From an uncultured archaeon (GTDB taxonomy: Archaea > Micrarchaeota > Micrarchaeia > Micrarchaeales > CABMGC01), in assembly GCA_902385515.1 (NCBI GenBank), contig CABMGC010000027.1, positions 1 through 6,266 on the forward strand: a DNA stretch of 6,266 bases, read 5' to 3'. A program made the translations under genes and the position numbers. This document shows, one piece after another, positions 1 through 5,701 of this stretch (positions within the stretch are counted from its first letter, which is position 1; each line of letters opens with the position of its first letter). Below the pieces are notes generated by a model. That model worked only from the letters and a program-made list of their open reading frames with translations. It made no database searches and was not told where the DNA came from.

Positions 1-828
1 GAAGTCGGATATCTCCTTCAATATCTCCTTGCCTGAGGAAATCGACTGAAGGATGGAATTGTATCTTGCATGGGTTCTGAAGTTCTCGTACTCGAGCAGG
101 TTCTTCGGCTCCTCGGAGAGCGCGCCGTCCTTCTTGATGACAAGAGCGTCCACGGCGTCCATAGTCTCTTTGTACGGCAGGGTCTTCTCCAGGTAATAGG
201 GAGTACCGCCGAACACCGCATATCGCACGACTTTCTCGGTTTCGTCCAAGTTGGAGAACATGTATCTGAAATCCCCATACGAGAAAGGCTCGATTCGAAC
301 CTTGTCCGCCCTCCCATATAGTGCGCCTGCGCGGCTTTCAGTGATCTTCTGGATCATCCCTATGGACGACCCGACTATGATGATCATTATCCTCTCGTTC
401 TTGAGGTCATTATCCCAGTATTTCTGCAGCAGGGTTATGGCTTCCGGCGCTACGTCAAGGAACCTCTGGAATTCATCCATTACAATTACGAGGGGCCCTT
501 TCTTTGCAATATCCCTTGCAAACACGAAGAAGTCCTCGAAGCTAGCGAAGACAACGGTCTCTTTCAACTGGTCAAGCACGCTCCTCTGCAGTGAGTCCAG
601 TATCACACGCCTTTCTGCCAAGTCCACGTAGAAGTAAAGCTTCCGCGACTCTACTCCTAGCAGGAACTGCCTTATGAGCTCAGTCTTGCCTACCCGCCTC
701 CTGCCGTAGAGCACAATTAGCGAGCCTGAGCCATCGCACGAGTTTCTGTAGCGTTCCTTGAGCAGCCTGAGCTCTTTGCTCCGGTCGAAAAAGCCTTGCC
801 CTGCTCTTCTCTCACTCAATATTATCAC
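1..828 (-). CDS. Archaeal P-loop ATPase (ATPase_2 / AAA-like), C-terminus off the left edge
   Basis: The reading frame was translated by hand and stays open to base 1; 276 codons are visible from a GTG at 828-826. An F-F-D-R-S-K-E-L stretch near residues 13-20 is the usual lead-in of this family. A Walker A motif GRRRVGKT lies at residues 42-49, a Walker B PLVIVMDEFQ at 112-121, a sensor-like strand IIIVGSS at 149-155, and the family's FGGTPYYL motif near 206-213. These place it in the archaeal ATPase family (PF01637-like), whose members are STAND/AAA-type NTPases often found with mobile or variable DNA; the cellular role is unknown. There is no in-frame ATG: stops lie just upstream, so the start is GTG 828 or TTG 819, both inside the AT-rich repeat copy. 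The end of the protein, often a winged-helix or nuclease-like part, is outside the window. The family call is secure; the start is not. Confidence 0.88.
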   Translation of the reverse strand, partial: MIILSERRAGQGFFDRSKELRLLKERYRNSCDGSGSLIVLYGRRRVGKTELIRQFLLGVESRKLYFYVDLAERRVILDSLQRSVLDQLKETVVFASFEDFFVFARDIAKKGPLVIVMDEFQRFLDVAPEAITLLQKYWDNDLKNERIMIIIVGSSIGMIQKITESRAGALYGRADKVRIEPFSYGDFRYMFSNLDETEKVVRYAVFGGTPYYLEKTLPYKETMDAVDALVIKKDGALSEEPKNLLEYENFRTHARYNSILQSISSGKEILKEISDF

Positions 829-849
829 GATTATATAGTAATATTATCA
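818..849. repeat. Direct repeat, left copy (32 bp perfect)
   Basis: This 32-base segment is identical to 920-951, at an offset of 102 bases. It begins AATATTATCACGATTATATA and ends in a second AATATTATCA. A weaker match continues to about 865, so the duplicated unit is about 48 bases. The repeat overlaps the proposed start codons of the ATPase gene. The 54 bases between the two copies are of ordinary composition and do not repeat. Confidence 0.9.
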
Positions 850-852
850 TAG

Positions 853-863
853 TAATATTATAA
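853..863 (-). promoter_or_regulatory. Possible TATA box for the ATPase gene
   Basis: On the minus strand an A/T-only stretch TTATAATATTA is centred near 858. A start of transcription about 26 bases downstream would fall near 832, just before the GTG at 828, as expected for a leaderless or short-leader archaeal mRNA. The TATA-like stretch nearer the gene (about 831-839) is too close to either start codon. The position overlaps the third AATATT unit of the left array, so a regulator binding there could block TBP. The surrounding DNA is so AT-rich that this is only a candidate. Confidence 0.35.
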
Positions 864-919
864 TCTTTCCACCGGCTGCCATAAAGAGTCTTCATCCGCC
901 GAGTTTCGAATGAATTAAT

Positions 920-951
920 AATATTATCACGATTATATAGTAATATTATCA
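920..951. repeat. Direct repeat, right copy (32 bp perfect)
   Basis: This is the identical partner of 818-849; similarity decays through about 967. Both copies hold AATATT cores with the same internal spacing (920, 942 and 956 here; 818, 840 and 854 on the left). Only two copies are present and the spacer is not repeat-sized, so this is not a CRISPR array. A duplicated regulatory module is the simplest reading. Confidence 0.9.
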
Positions 952-981
952 CGTTAATATTGTTGTCTATTCGCTGCCGGC

Positions 982-995
982 GAACAATATTGTTC
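982..995. repeat. Perfect 14-bp palindrome
   Basis: GAACAATATTGTTC reads the same on both strands, with the AATATT core at its centre. It is an extended version of the motif repeated to its left. A 9-base inverted match (956-964 with 983-991) links it to the last unit of the right array. A dimeric DNA-binding protein site is the likely meaning; a hairpin with no loop is not. Confidence 0.8.
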
Positions 996-1007
996 ATTAC
1001 TAATGAA
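993..1007. repeat. Perfect 15-bp inverted repeat (7-base arms, 1-base centre)
   Basis: TTCATTA and TAATGAA flank a single C at 1000. It overlaps the neighbouring palindrome by three bases, so two dyad sites sit back to back within 26 bases, 22 bases beyond the stop codon of the HEAT-like gene. Overlapping dyads suggest alternative or cooperative binding of a dimeric regulator. Confidence 0.75.
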
Positions 1008-1022
1008 AAGGTGACCGCCTTT
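1007..1022 (-). terminator. Weak hairpin and T-run after the operon
   Basis: Read on the minus strand, seven bases after the TAA of the HEAT-like gene, AAAGG and CCTTT can pair around a six-base loop, followed directly by TTC. Archaeal termination depends more on T-rich tracts than on hairpins, and the tract here is short. This is a candidate end of the five-gene transcript only. Confidence 0.2.
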
Positions 1023-1028
1023 GCGCTA

Positions 1029-1532
1029 TTACCTCGCTGTGACGCGCTTAGGAGAGAGTGTTTGACAGTAAGCGTTGGCGCTTCTGACCAGGTCCGGCTC
1101 AGTTTCCATGTACTTCCTATTCGTCCGTACCTCGTCAAGCTTCTCCTTCACGTCGTTCTTGTAGATGCCAGGTCCGTGGTTTGCAAGAGCAAAAGCAGCC
1201 CTTATTCGTACGAACTCGCCAGCATCTTTATCCGTCATGATTGCGTTCAATGCGAACCTAATCTTGGCGAAGACGTCCTCTGGAATCTCGGATTTCTCTA
1301 TGATGCTGACAGCAAGGTCGCGCACGTTTTCGTCAGGGTCCCTAATTCCCCTGTTGAATGCCCACGTGAAGTAGCCTGCGTCCTTGCTTATCTGGGGGAT
1401 TGCCGAATCGACAAATTCCCAGTCTGGATTGTCGCCGCTTACAGCTGCCTTCAGATCATCCAGTCTTTCAAGTTCCATGAATGTCTTCGGCCGCCAACTC
1501 TTAAGAAGTTTTCTGCCTATCTGCACTGTCAC
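1029..1532 (-). CDS. Small HEAT-like helical repeat protein, coupled to secY
   Basis: The protein has 167 residues, with no signal peptide or membrane segment, so it is probably cytosolic. Two helical-repeat units are visible: IRDPDENVRDLAVSII around residues 63-78 and DAGEFVRIRAAFALANHG around 103-120. The D-x-x-VR-x-x-A pattern is typical of HEAT/ARM or PBS-lyase-type repeats. A third, weaker unit may lie around 130-160. The GTG start (1532-1530) overlaps the secY stop TGA (1531-1529) by four bases, which implies translational coupling and fixes the start better than the in-frame ATG at 1478. HEAT repeats usually bind proteins, so an adaptor acting with the translocon or its partners is possible, but no named family is recognised. 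Confidence 0.75.
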   Translation of the reverse strand: MTVQIGRKLLKSWRPKTFMELERLDDLKAAVSGDNPDWEFVDSAIPQISKDAGYFTWAFNRGIRDPDENVRDLAVSIIEKSEIPEDVFAKIRFALNAIMTDKDAGEFVRIRAAFALANHGPGIYKNDVKEKLDEVRTNRKYMETEPDLVRSANAYCQTLSPKRVTAR

Positions 1533-2989
1533 GACAGGAGCTTGTTCAGCGCGGGATATGCCTCAAGCGCGTGCTCCTGCTCCAGCTGCTGGTACACCGT
1601 GTACATTATGCCTACGGTAAGCAGTATCCCCATTCCAGTCCCCACCGCTCCGCTAAGCGTCGCCAGCGCGGCCAGCAGGGCCACGAATATGCTTCCCAGG
1701 ACGGTTATGGTCGGTATGTACTTGTTGAGGACGTTCTCGACGATCCTCGGGTCCCTCCTGAACCCGGGTATCTGCCAGCCGACGTCTCCAAGCTGCTCTG
1801 CCACCTTCTTTGGGCTCTGGCCGGTCATCTCGATCCAGAACTTTCCGAACACGACCGCCAAAACGACCAGGACCAGCGTGTAGATAAGTATGTGGACGGC
1901 CTCCGGCACGAGCACCATTCCGCCCCAAGGCAGGTACAGGTTGCTGGTATGCGATGCGAGATATGTGAAGTACGCGACGTAGCCTCCGACCCCTCCGTAG
2001 GTCGCGGAGTAAGGCATTGGGAAGCTTGGGGATATCAGGTACACGAGCCCTCCCACTAGGTTCATGGAGCTGCCCGTGCCTTGGTAGAAGGCGAAGAACT
2101 TGGCAAGGCCGGCGAGCGGCCCTGTGACCCCCGCGATCACCCGGAGCCATACGCTTAGGCTCGACTCGAGGGACGTGGCGAGTATGACTGGCAGCACGCT
2201 GACGTACAGGAAGGGTATGGGCAGCCTTCCGCCAACGCCCCTTAGCTGGCTGAACACGAGCGGCAGCTCTATCTTTATGTCGTAGGCGTAGATGCTCATC
2301 AGGAACACGATGATTGCGAAGAACAGCGGTCCGAAGGCAAGTATGGCGTTAGGTATTGCCGTGGCCCCTCCCGCGGCTATAGATGCGGCGGCCTCGGCAA
2401 AGAGTATGGTCGCCGTGCCCGCGACAATGGAGTACGCAACCCCTCCTGCTATGAAGAGGTTGATGCCCGAGGTGATTCCGTACTTGGTCATCGCCTCGTC
2501 GAGGAAGATGATGAACACCGCGCACAGCGCGAGCTGCAGGAACACGGGGACGAAGTAGGCCGCGCCAGCCATCTGCACGTAGCCGGTGGATACGAATATG
2601 TACGACTCGGCGATGGCGATTACGATGGCCAGCAGTTTTTGCAGGCCCTGGAACCTGCTCTTCTGCTCGGGATTGTTCATGTCGATTGTGAACAGGCCTG
2701 TGCCGACTATCAGCTGGAGGAGTATGCTCGAGAGCACTATGGGGGTGATTCCCACTGTTATGAGGCTGCCTATCCTTGCCGCGAATATGATGCTTATCAG
2801 TTGCATGATCGGCTGGTTTATCGCCGATATGCTGACTCCCAGCGCGGGGGTGCTGAACATCATGAAGTACACGAGCATTATCAGCCCGGTCCACTTCAGC
2901 TTCTCCTTCATGGAGAGCGGCGCTCCTGGCTTGCGTATGCTAGGTATGAATTTCAATATCGGGTCCAGAAAATTCAGGTCCATGGTCAT
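1529..2989 (-). CDS. secY: Preprotein translocase subunit SecY (Sec61 alpha)
   Basis: This is the pore-forming subunit of the SecYEG/Sec61 channel in the cytoplasmic membrane, which exports unfolded proteins and inserts membrane proteins. It has 486 residues with about ten hydrophobic segments. Landmarks are the amphipathic N-terminus ending in KEKLKWT (residues 28-34), a plug-like segment near 55-70, and the helix 2 motif GITPIVLSSILLQLIVG at 80-96, which supplies pore-ring residues. The cytosolic loop between the late helices contains FWIEMTGQSPKKVAEQL from 384 and IPGFRRDP at 407-414, the arginine-containing ribosome-contact loop. The length is slightly above the usual archaeal size. The ATG at 2989 overlaps the upstream stop by four bases; a second ATG at 2983 has GAAGG at a better ribosome-binding distance and may be the true start. 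No ribosomal protein gene adjoins it, unlike the common archaeal spc-type arrangement. Confidence 0.97.
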   Translation of the reverse strand: MTMDLNFLDPILKFIPSIRKPGAPLSMKEKLKWTGLIMLVYFMMFSTPALGVSISAINQPIMQLISIIFAARIGSLITVGITPIVLSSILLQLIVGTGLFTIDMNNPEQKSRFQGLQKLLAIVIAIAESYIFVSTGYVQMAGAAYFVPVFLQLALCAVFIIFLDEAMTKYGITSGINLFIAGGVAYSIVAGTATILFAEAAASIAAGGATAIPNAILAFGPLFFAIIVFLMSIYAYDIKIELPLVFSQLRGVGGRLPIPFLYVSVLPVILATSLESSLSVWLRVIAGVTGPLAGLAKFFAFYQGTGSSMNLVGGLVYLISPSFPMPYSATYGGVGGYVAYFTYLASHTSNLYLPWGGMVLVPEAVHILIYTLVLVVLAVVFGKFWIEMTGQSPKKVAEQLGDVGWQIPGFRRDPRIVENVLNKYIPTITVLGSIFVALLAALATLSGAVGTGMGILLTVGIMYTVYQQLEQEHALEAYPALNKLLS

Positions 2990-4005
2990 GCCTTCTTTCT
3001 TCTCGCATTAGATCTTGGCAGCAGGCGGATAATTACGGAATAGCCGTGCTGGCCGTTTAACCTTCTTTGAACGTAAACGTTTTTATTAAGGACGCCTTTG
3101 GCGAAACCTTCCATGACTGCGGAGTTCAGGCTTACGAAATTCCTTACAGAGCTGCCGTGGCCGAAGGTCAGCAGCACTTCGGTGGCCTTGCCCTTCTTCC
3201 TGACGGCGACCTTCTCGATGCCGAGGTAGCGCCCCAGCTTCTCGGCATTGTCCCGAAACGCCTCCCTGTCGCTGTTTTCCGCAAGTCTTGTGCCCAGCTC
3301 GTACGTGAGCTTCTCGGCCTCGGTGAATATCGGCTCCTCGAGGATTGGCAGCGTGGCCAGCAGGTTGTACTGTCCGCTCGCGCCGCCTGCGCCTCCAGCG
3401 GAGAAACCTGCGCGCACGCCCTTCACCAGGTCCTCGAAATCCACAGCCTCGTTTCCGGCACCGCCGGAAAGCTCCTCCTTTGGCGACGCGATGAACTGGC
3501 AGAACCTGTCCCCGTCATAGACGCACTTCGACTCCTTCACGTATATGGCCCTCTTGGCGTGGGCCGACATGTAGCCGGCGATGATGCCTGCCTCGAAGTG
3601 GTGCATGCCAGATCCGAGGTCCGCGGCGCCGCGCCTCGTCCTGTACGCCGTGATTATGCTGTGCGATTCGAACGGCTGATAGGTTATCTTTCCGAAGCCT
3701 GCGTTCTCCAGGGCTCTCTCAAGCGCGCCTATGTTCGTGCCCGAGTGCCCGTACAGGCTGGCGCCCAGGTCAAATCCGGACCTGTAGGCAAGCGCGCGGA
3801 GGCGGCCAGAGAGGTTGTATATCACGTCGTGAAGCTCGAGTCTTCTTGCCCCGTCGTGCGGCGAGCTGAGCATTTTGGATATGAGGAACTCCTTCCTGTT
3901 AGCGGAAGACGCCTTGGCTCTTCTTCTGGCCTGCGGCCTGGACCGCATTGTCCCGCGGGCCTTGCGGCGGCCCCTGACCTTGCTGCTTGTCCTGCGATTC
4001 GGCAT
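2986..4005 (-). CDS. V4R-domain protein with basic N-terminal tail and second V4R-like half
   Basis: This 339-residue protein has no membrane segment and is probably cytosolic. Residues 1-38 are strongly basic (many Arg/Lys), as in a nucleic-acid- or membrane-surface-binding tail. Residues about 56-173 match the V4R (4-vinyl reductase) fold, a small-molecule-binding domain related to Bet3/TRAPP. They include a helix LGASLYGHSG near 80-89, the G-x-x-x-G segment at 140-144, and the signature KESKCVYDGDRFCQF at 157-171 with Cys161 and Cys169. A Gly/Ala-rich linker (about 181-211) leads to residues 233-329, which repeat the same helix, strand, helix and strand order (LGTRLAENS, KVAVRKKG, EGFAKGVLNKNVYV) but lack the cysteines. 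The start is 12 bases after the preceding gene, and its stop overlaps secY. Ligand and role are unknown; a sensor or regulator of the operon is possible. Confidence 0.75.
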   Translation of the reverse strand: MPNRRTSSKVRGRRKARGTMRSRPQARRRAKASSANRKEFLISKMLSSPHDGARRLELHDVIYNLSGRLRALAYRSGFDLGASLYGHSGTNIGALERALENAGFGKITYQPFESHSIITAYRTRRGAADLGSGMHHFEAGIIAGYMSAHAKRAIYVKESKCVYDGDRFCQFIASPKEELSGGAGNEAVDFEDLVKGVRAGFSAGGAGGASGQYNLLATLPILEEPIFTEAEKLTYELGTRLAENSDREAFRDNAEKLGRYLGIEKVAVRKKGKATEVLLTFGHGSSVRNFVSLNSAVMEGFAKGVLNKNVYVQRRLNGQHGYSVIIRLLPRSNARRKKA

Positions 4006-4017
4006 GCGAATGCCCTA

Positions 4018-4536
4018 TCAGCGTCTGGAAAGCCTCCCTATCCGAGTTATCCTTGACGTCTGGTAGTAGATGAACGCCAAGTTTATTATTATCAGCAGGG
4101 CTATGAACTCGACCTGGTAGTTTCCCATCAGGGCTATCGCGCCGCTCACCTGGAACGAGCCGAAGCCTATGATGTAGAGGATGGAGGAGAGCACCGGCGC
4201 GTAGCATCCGCATCCAGCTACCATGCAGCCGAAGGACGAAGTGAACACGCTAAGGACGCTTCCCGAAGCGCCGACTGGCGCCATGCGGATGGACCGGGTA
4301 ATGGCATAGGCGCTGACCGTAAGCAGCACCGCGCCCGTGGCGATAAGAGCGTACATCAGGTATATCGGGACGGTCAGCAGGAACAGCCCCCTGTTGCTGT
4401 ACTCGATCATGTAGAAGAACAGGAAGTAGTAGAACACCGCAGAGGCGGCGGCCACCGCAAGGTAGGAGGGAGAGGTGAACACTGTCCTGAGTACGCCGAT
4501 CTTGCTTTGCTTTTTCACCTGTCTCAAATTTCTCAC
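4018..4536 (-). CDS. Four-helix membrane protein with CxxxxCxC cluster
   Basis: The protein has 172 residues and four predicted membrane helices, at about 25-46, 51-79, 94-125 and 142-159. The positively charged N-terminus, helix 2-3 loop (TRSIRM) and C-terminus place both ends in the cytosol. Helix 3 carries Cys104, Cys109 and Cys111 in FGCMVAGCGCYAP, about mid-membrane. No named family is recognised. Four helices with both ends inside plus reactive cysteines resemble DsbB and VKOR, the membrane partners that reoxidise thioredoxin-like proteins. The adjacent DUF929 gene (five-base gap) makes such a partnership plausible. Metal binding by the cysteine trio is the main alternative. The GTG at 4536 gives the longest form; TTG 4527 and GTG 4518 are possible starts, with a GGTAGTGA ribosome-binding-like stretch just upstream of the TTG. 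Confidence 0.72.
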   Translation of the reverse strand: MRNLRQVKKQSKIGVLRTVFTSPSYLAVAAASAVFYYFLFFYMIEYSNRGLFLLTVPIYLMYALIATGAVLLTVSAYAITRSIRMAPVGASGSVLSVFTSSFGCMVAGCGCYAPVLSSILYIIGFGSFQVSGAIALMGNYQVEFIALLIIINLAFIYYQTSRITRIGRLSRR

Positions 4537-4541
4537 TACCT

Positions 4542-5603
4542 TCAGCTAAGCGTCGCTTCGATCTTCTTTATGGCAGGCAGGCCGCATATCGCCGCGGCGC
4601 TGTTCGTGGACTTGCAGATCATCGCGGCATAGTAGTCTGCTCCAGCGTATTCGGTCAGCGCCATCTGGCTCTTTCCTTCCTGCAGCATCCTGATCATGTC
4701 GGCGTGGGTCATGTTCATGAGGGTTATCTGCTTCGAGCTGTTGCCGAATGCTATGGCGTCGGCGCCAGGGGCAACGTACGTGCCCCAGATCGTGTACGGG
4801 GTGCCTCCGAAGGTGTTTATCTCCCCTATGTACTTGAGCGCGTCAACGTACGCTAGGCTGTTAGTCTCGTTCGCCCTGCCAAGAAGCGTGCCAAGGTCTT
4901 CCAGCCTGAAGCCCCCGGTTATCGGGGCCGAATCCTCTATGGCTATGAAGTTTATGTAGTTGCTCGTATAGAAGCTGCCGAACGCGGTCGACAGCGTGTT
5001 GTAGCGCACGGGGGTCCAGTACAGCGTCGGGGCGTCTCCGTCCTTAAGAGCGCTGTATCCGTGGAAAAGGTAAGTAAAGTTGCCGAATCTCGACAGAGCC
5101 AGGGCCATTGACCACTTGTTCTCGGCGCAGTATATGCACGTCGTGGATCCCAGGTATATGACCGAAGGCTTTCCGTTGACCTTGAACAGGGGCACGCTTG
5201 ACGTCTTTATCCCTACCGAGTTGTTGAGGGTGCCGTTGAGCAGCATCTCGCCGGCAAGTTCGAAGTAGGCGTCAGGCGCCTTGTTTATGACGTAGAGCTC
5301 GCTGGCGTTCAGCTGGGCGTTTATGTCCTGCAGGTTGTTGCCGGGGGTCCCCGCGGTCGTTATTATTGGCGCATCGCTAAGGGTGAGCGCCGGCGCAGGC
5401 AGGTTGCTTGTGATGTCGTATCCGGCAAGCGCCTGGACGGTCGTGGTGGGCACCGTGGCATTCTGGTAGATGGTCACGACCTTGGTGTGAGGCATTGCAA
5501 TGGCGACAACGGCCATTATCAGCGCCAGCACGCTAATTCCCATAGAAACATAAGTAAGGGTGTTTCCGCTCCCCTTTTTCGCGCGTTTTGTCTCTCTCGG
5601 CAT
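4542..5603 (-). CDS. DUF929 thioredoxin-like secreted or membrane-anchored protein
   Basis: The protein has 353 residues. A basic N-terminus (KRAKKGSG) is followed by one hydrophobic helix at about 16-36, a signal anchor that puts the rest outside the cell. A Thr/Ala-rich stretch follows. From residue 144, GKPSVIYLGSTTCIYCAENKW and then LALSRFGNF give the DUF929 core: a strand followed by the Cys156-x-x-Cys159 motif, as in thioredoxin folds. Two further cysteines at 330 and 340 may form a structural disulfide. DUF929 has no established function as far as I recall; the CxxC argues for a thiol-disulfide oxidoreductase or isomerase acting on exported proteins. Start ATG 5603 lies about 37 bases downstream of the centre of a good TATA box, and this gene heads the secY operon. 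The DUF929 assignment is from remembered motif similarity. Confidence 0.85.
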   Translation of the reverse strand: MPRETKRAKKGSGNTLTYVSMGISVLALIMAVVAIAMPHTKVVTIYQNATVPTTTVQALAGYDITSNLPAPALTLSDAPIITTAGTPGNNLQDINAQLNASELYVINKAPDAYFELAGEMLLNGTLNNSVGIKTSSVPLFKVNGKPSVIYLGSTTCIYCAENKWSMALALSRFGNFTYLFHGYSALKDGDAPTLYWTPVRYNTLSTAFGSFYTSNYINFIAIEDSAPITGGFRLEDLGTLLGRANETNSLAYVDALKYIGEINTFGGTPYTIWGTYVAPGADAIAFGNSSKQITLMNMTHADMIRMLQEGKSQMALTEYAGADYYAAMICKSTNSAAAICGLPAIKKIEATLS

Positions 5604-5636
5604 TGTATCAGTTTAGTGATAATTTCACAAGTAAAA

Positions 5637-5646
5637 TATATAAATA
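5637..5646 (-). promoter_or_regulatory. TATA box in the divergent promoter region
   Basis: TATATAAATA on the plus strand (TATTTATATA on the minus) is the only strong TATA element between the two divergent genes. For the minus-strand operon it would place the mRNA start near 5615, giving a leader of about 12 bases before the ATG at 5603. For the plus-strand gene the same element would give a start near 5667, eight bases before a GTG at 5675. One element may serve both directions, so the two transcription units would compete or be co-regulated. Confidence 0.6.
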
Positions 5647-5701
5647 AGCAGACAGAGAGTAATATCGTGGGGCAGTGCTGAAGGCCATCAATAAACCATA
5701 G

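Larger units (their letters stand above)
818..1007. promoter_or_regulatory. AT-rich intergenic region with AATATT array and palindromes
   Basis: This is the only sizeable gene-free stretch, lying between the HEAT-like gene and the ATPase gene. AATATT cores start at 818, 840, 854, 920, 942, 956 and 986. The first two triplets share spacings of 22 and 14 bases. Several cores extend to the palindrome TAATATTA (839-846, 853-860, 919-926, 941-948). The array reads most naturally as repeated operator or binding sites in front of the ATPase gene. A role as replication-type iterons or a recombination remnant cannot be excluded. The repeats are seen directly; the function is inferred. Confidence 0.55.

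Noticed and set aside
818..951. Possible CRISPR array
   Set aside because: There are only two copies, the intervening segment of about 70 bases does not suit a spacer, the repeat is AT-rich with internal sub-repeats, and no cas gene is present.
812..1138. Minus-strand frame running from the end of the HEAT-like gene through the repeats, including a short ATG frame at 895-812
   Set aside because: Its C-terminal part is just the translated AATATT repeat (IILLYNRDNI twice) and its upstream part is an alternative frame of the HEAT-like gene. A regulatory leader peptide at 895-812 is conceivable but unsupported.
960..1883. Long plus-strand open frame opposite the HEAT-like gene and the end of secY
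   Set aside because: The opposite strand is unmistakably secY followed by an overlapping HEAT-like gene; the translation has no recognisable domain.
3067..4056. Long plus-strand open frame opposite the V4R gene
   Set aside because: It mirrors the minus-strand gene, shows no family motif, and the minus-strand frame has the V4R signature and operon spacing. Long antisense frames are expected from GC-rich codon use.
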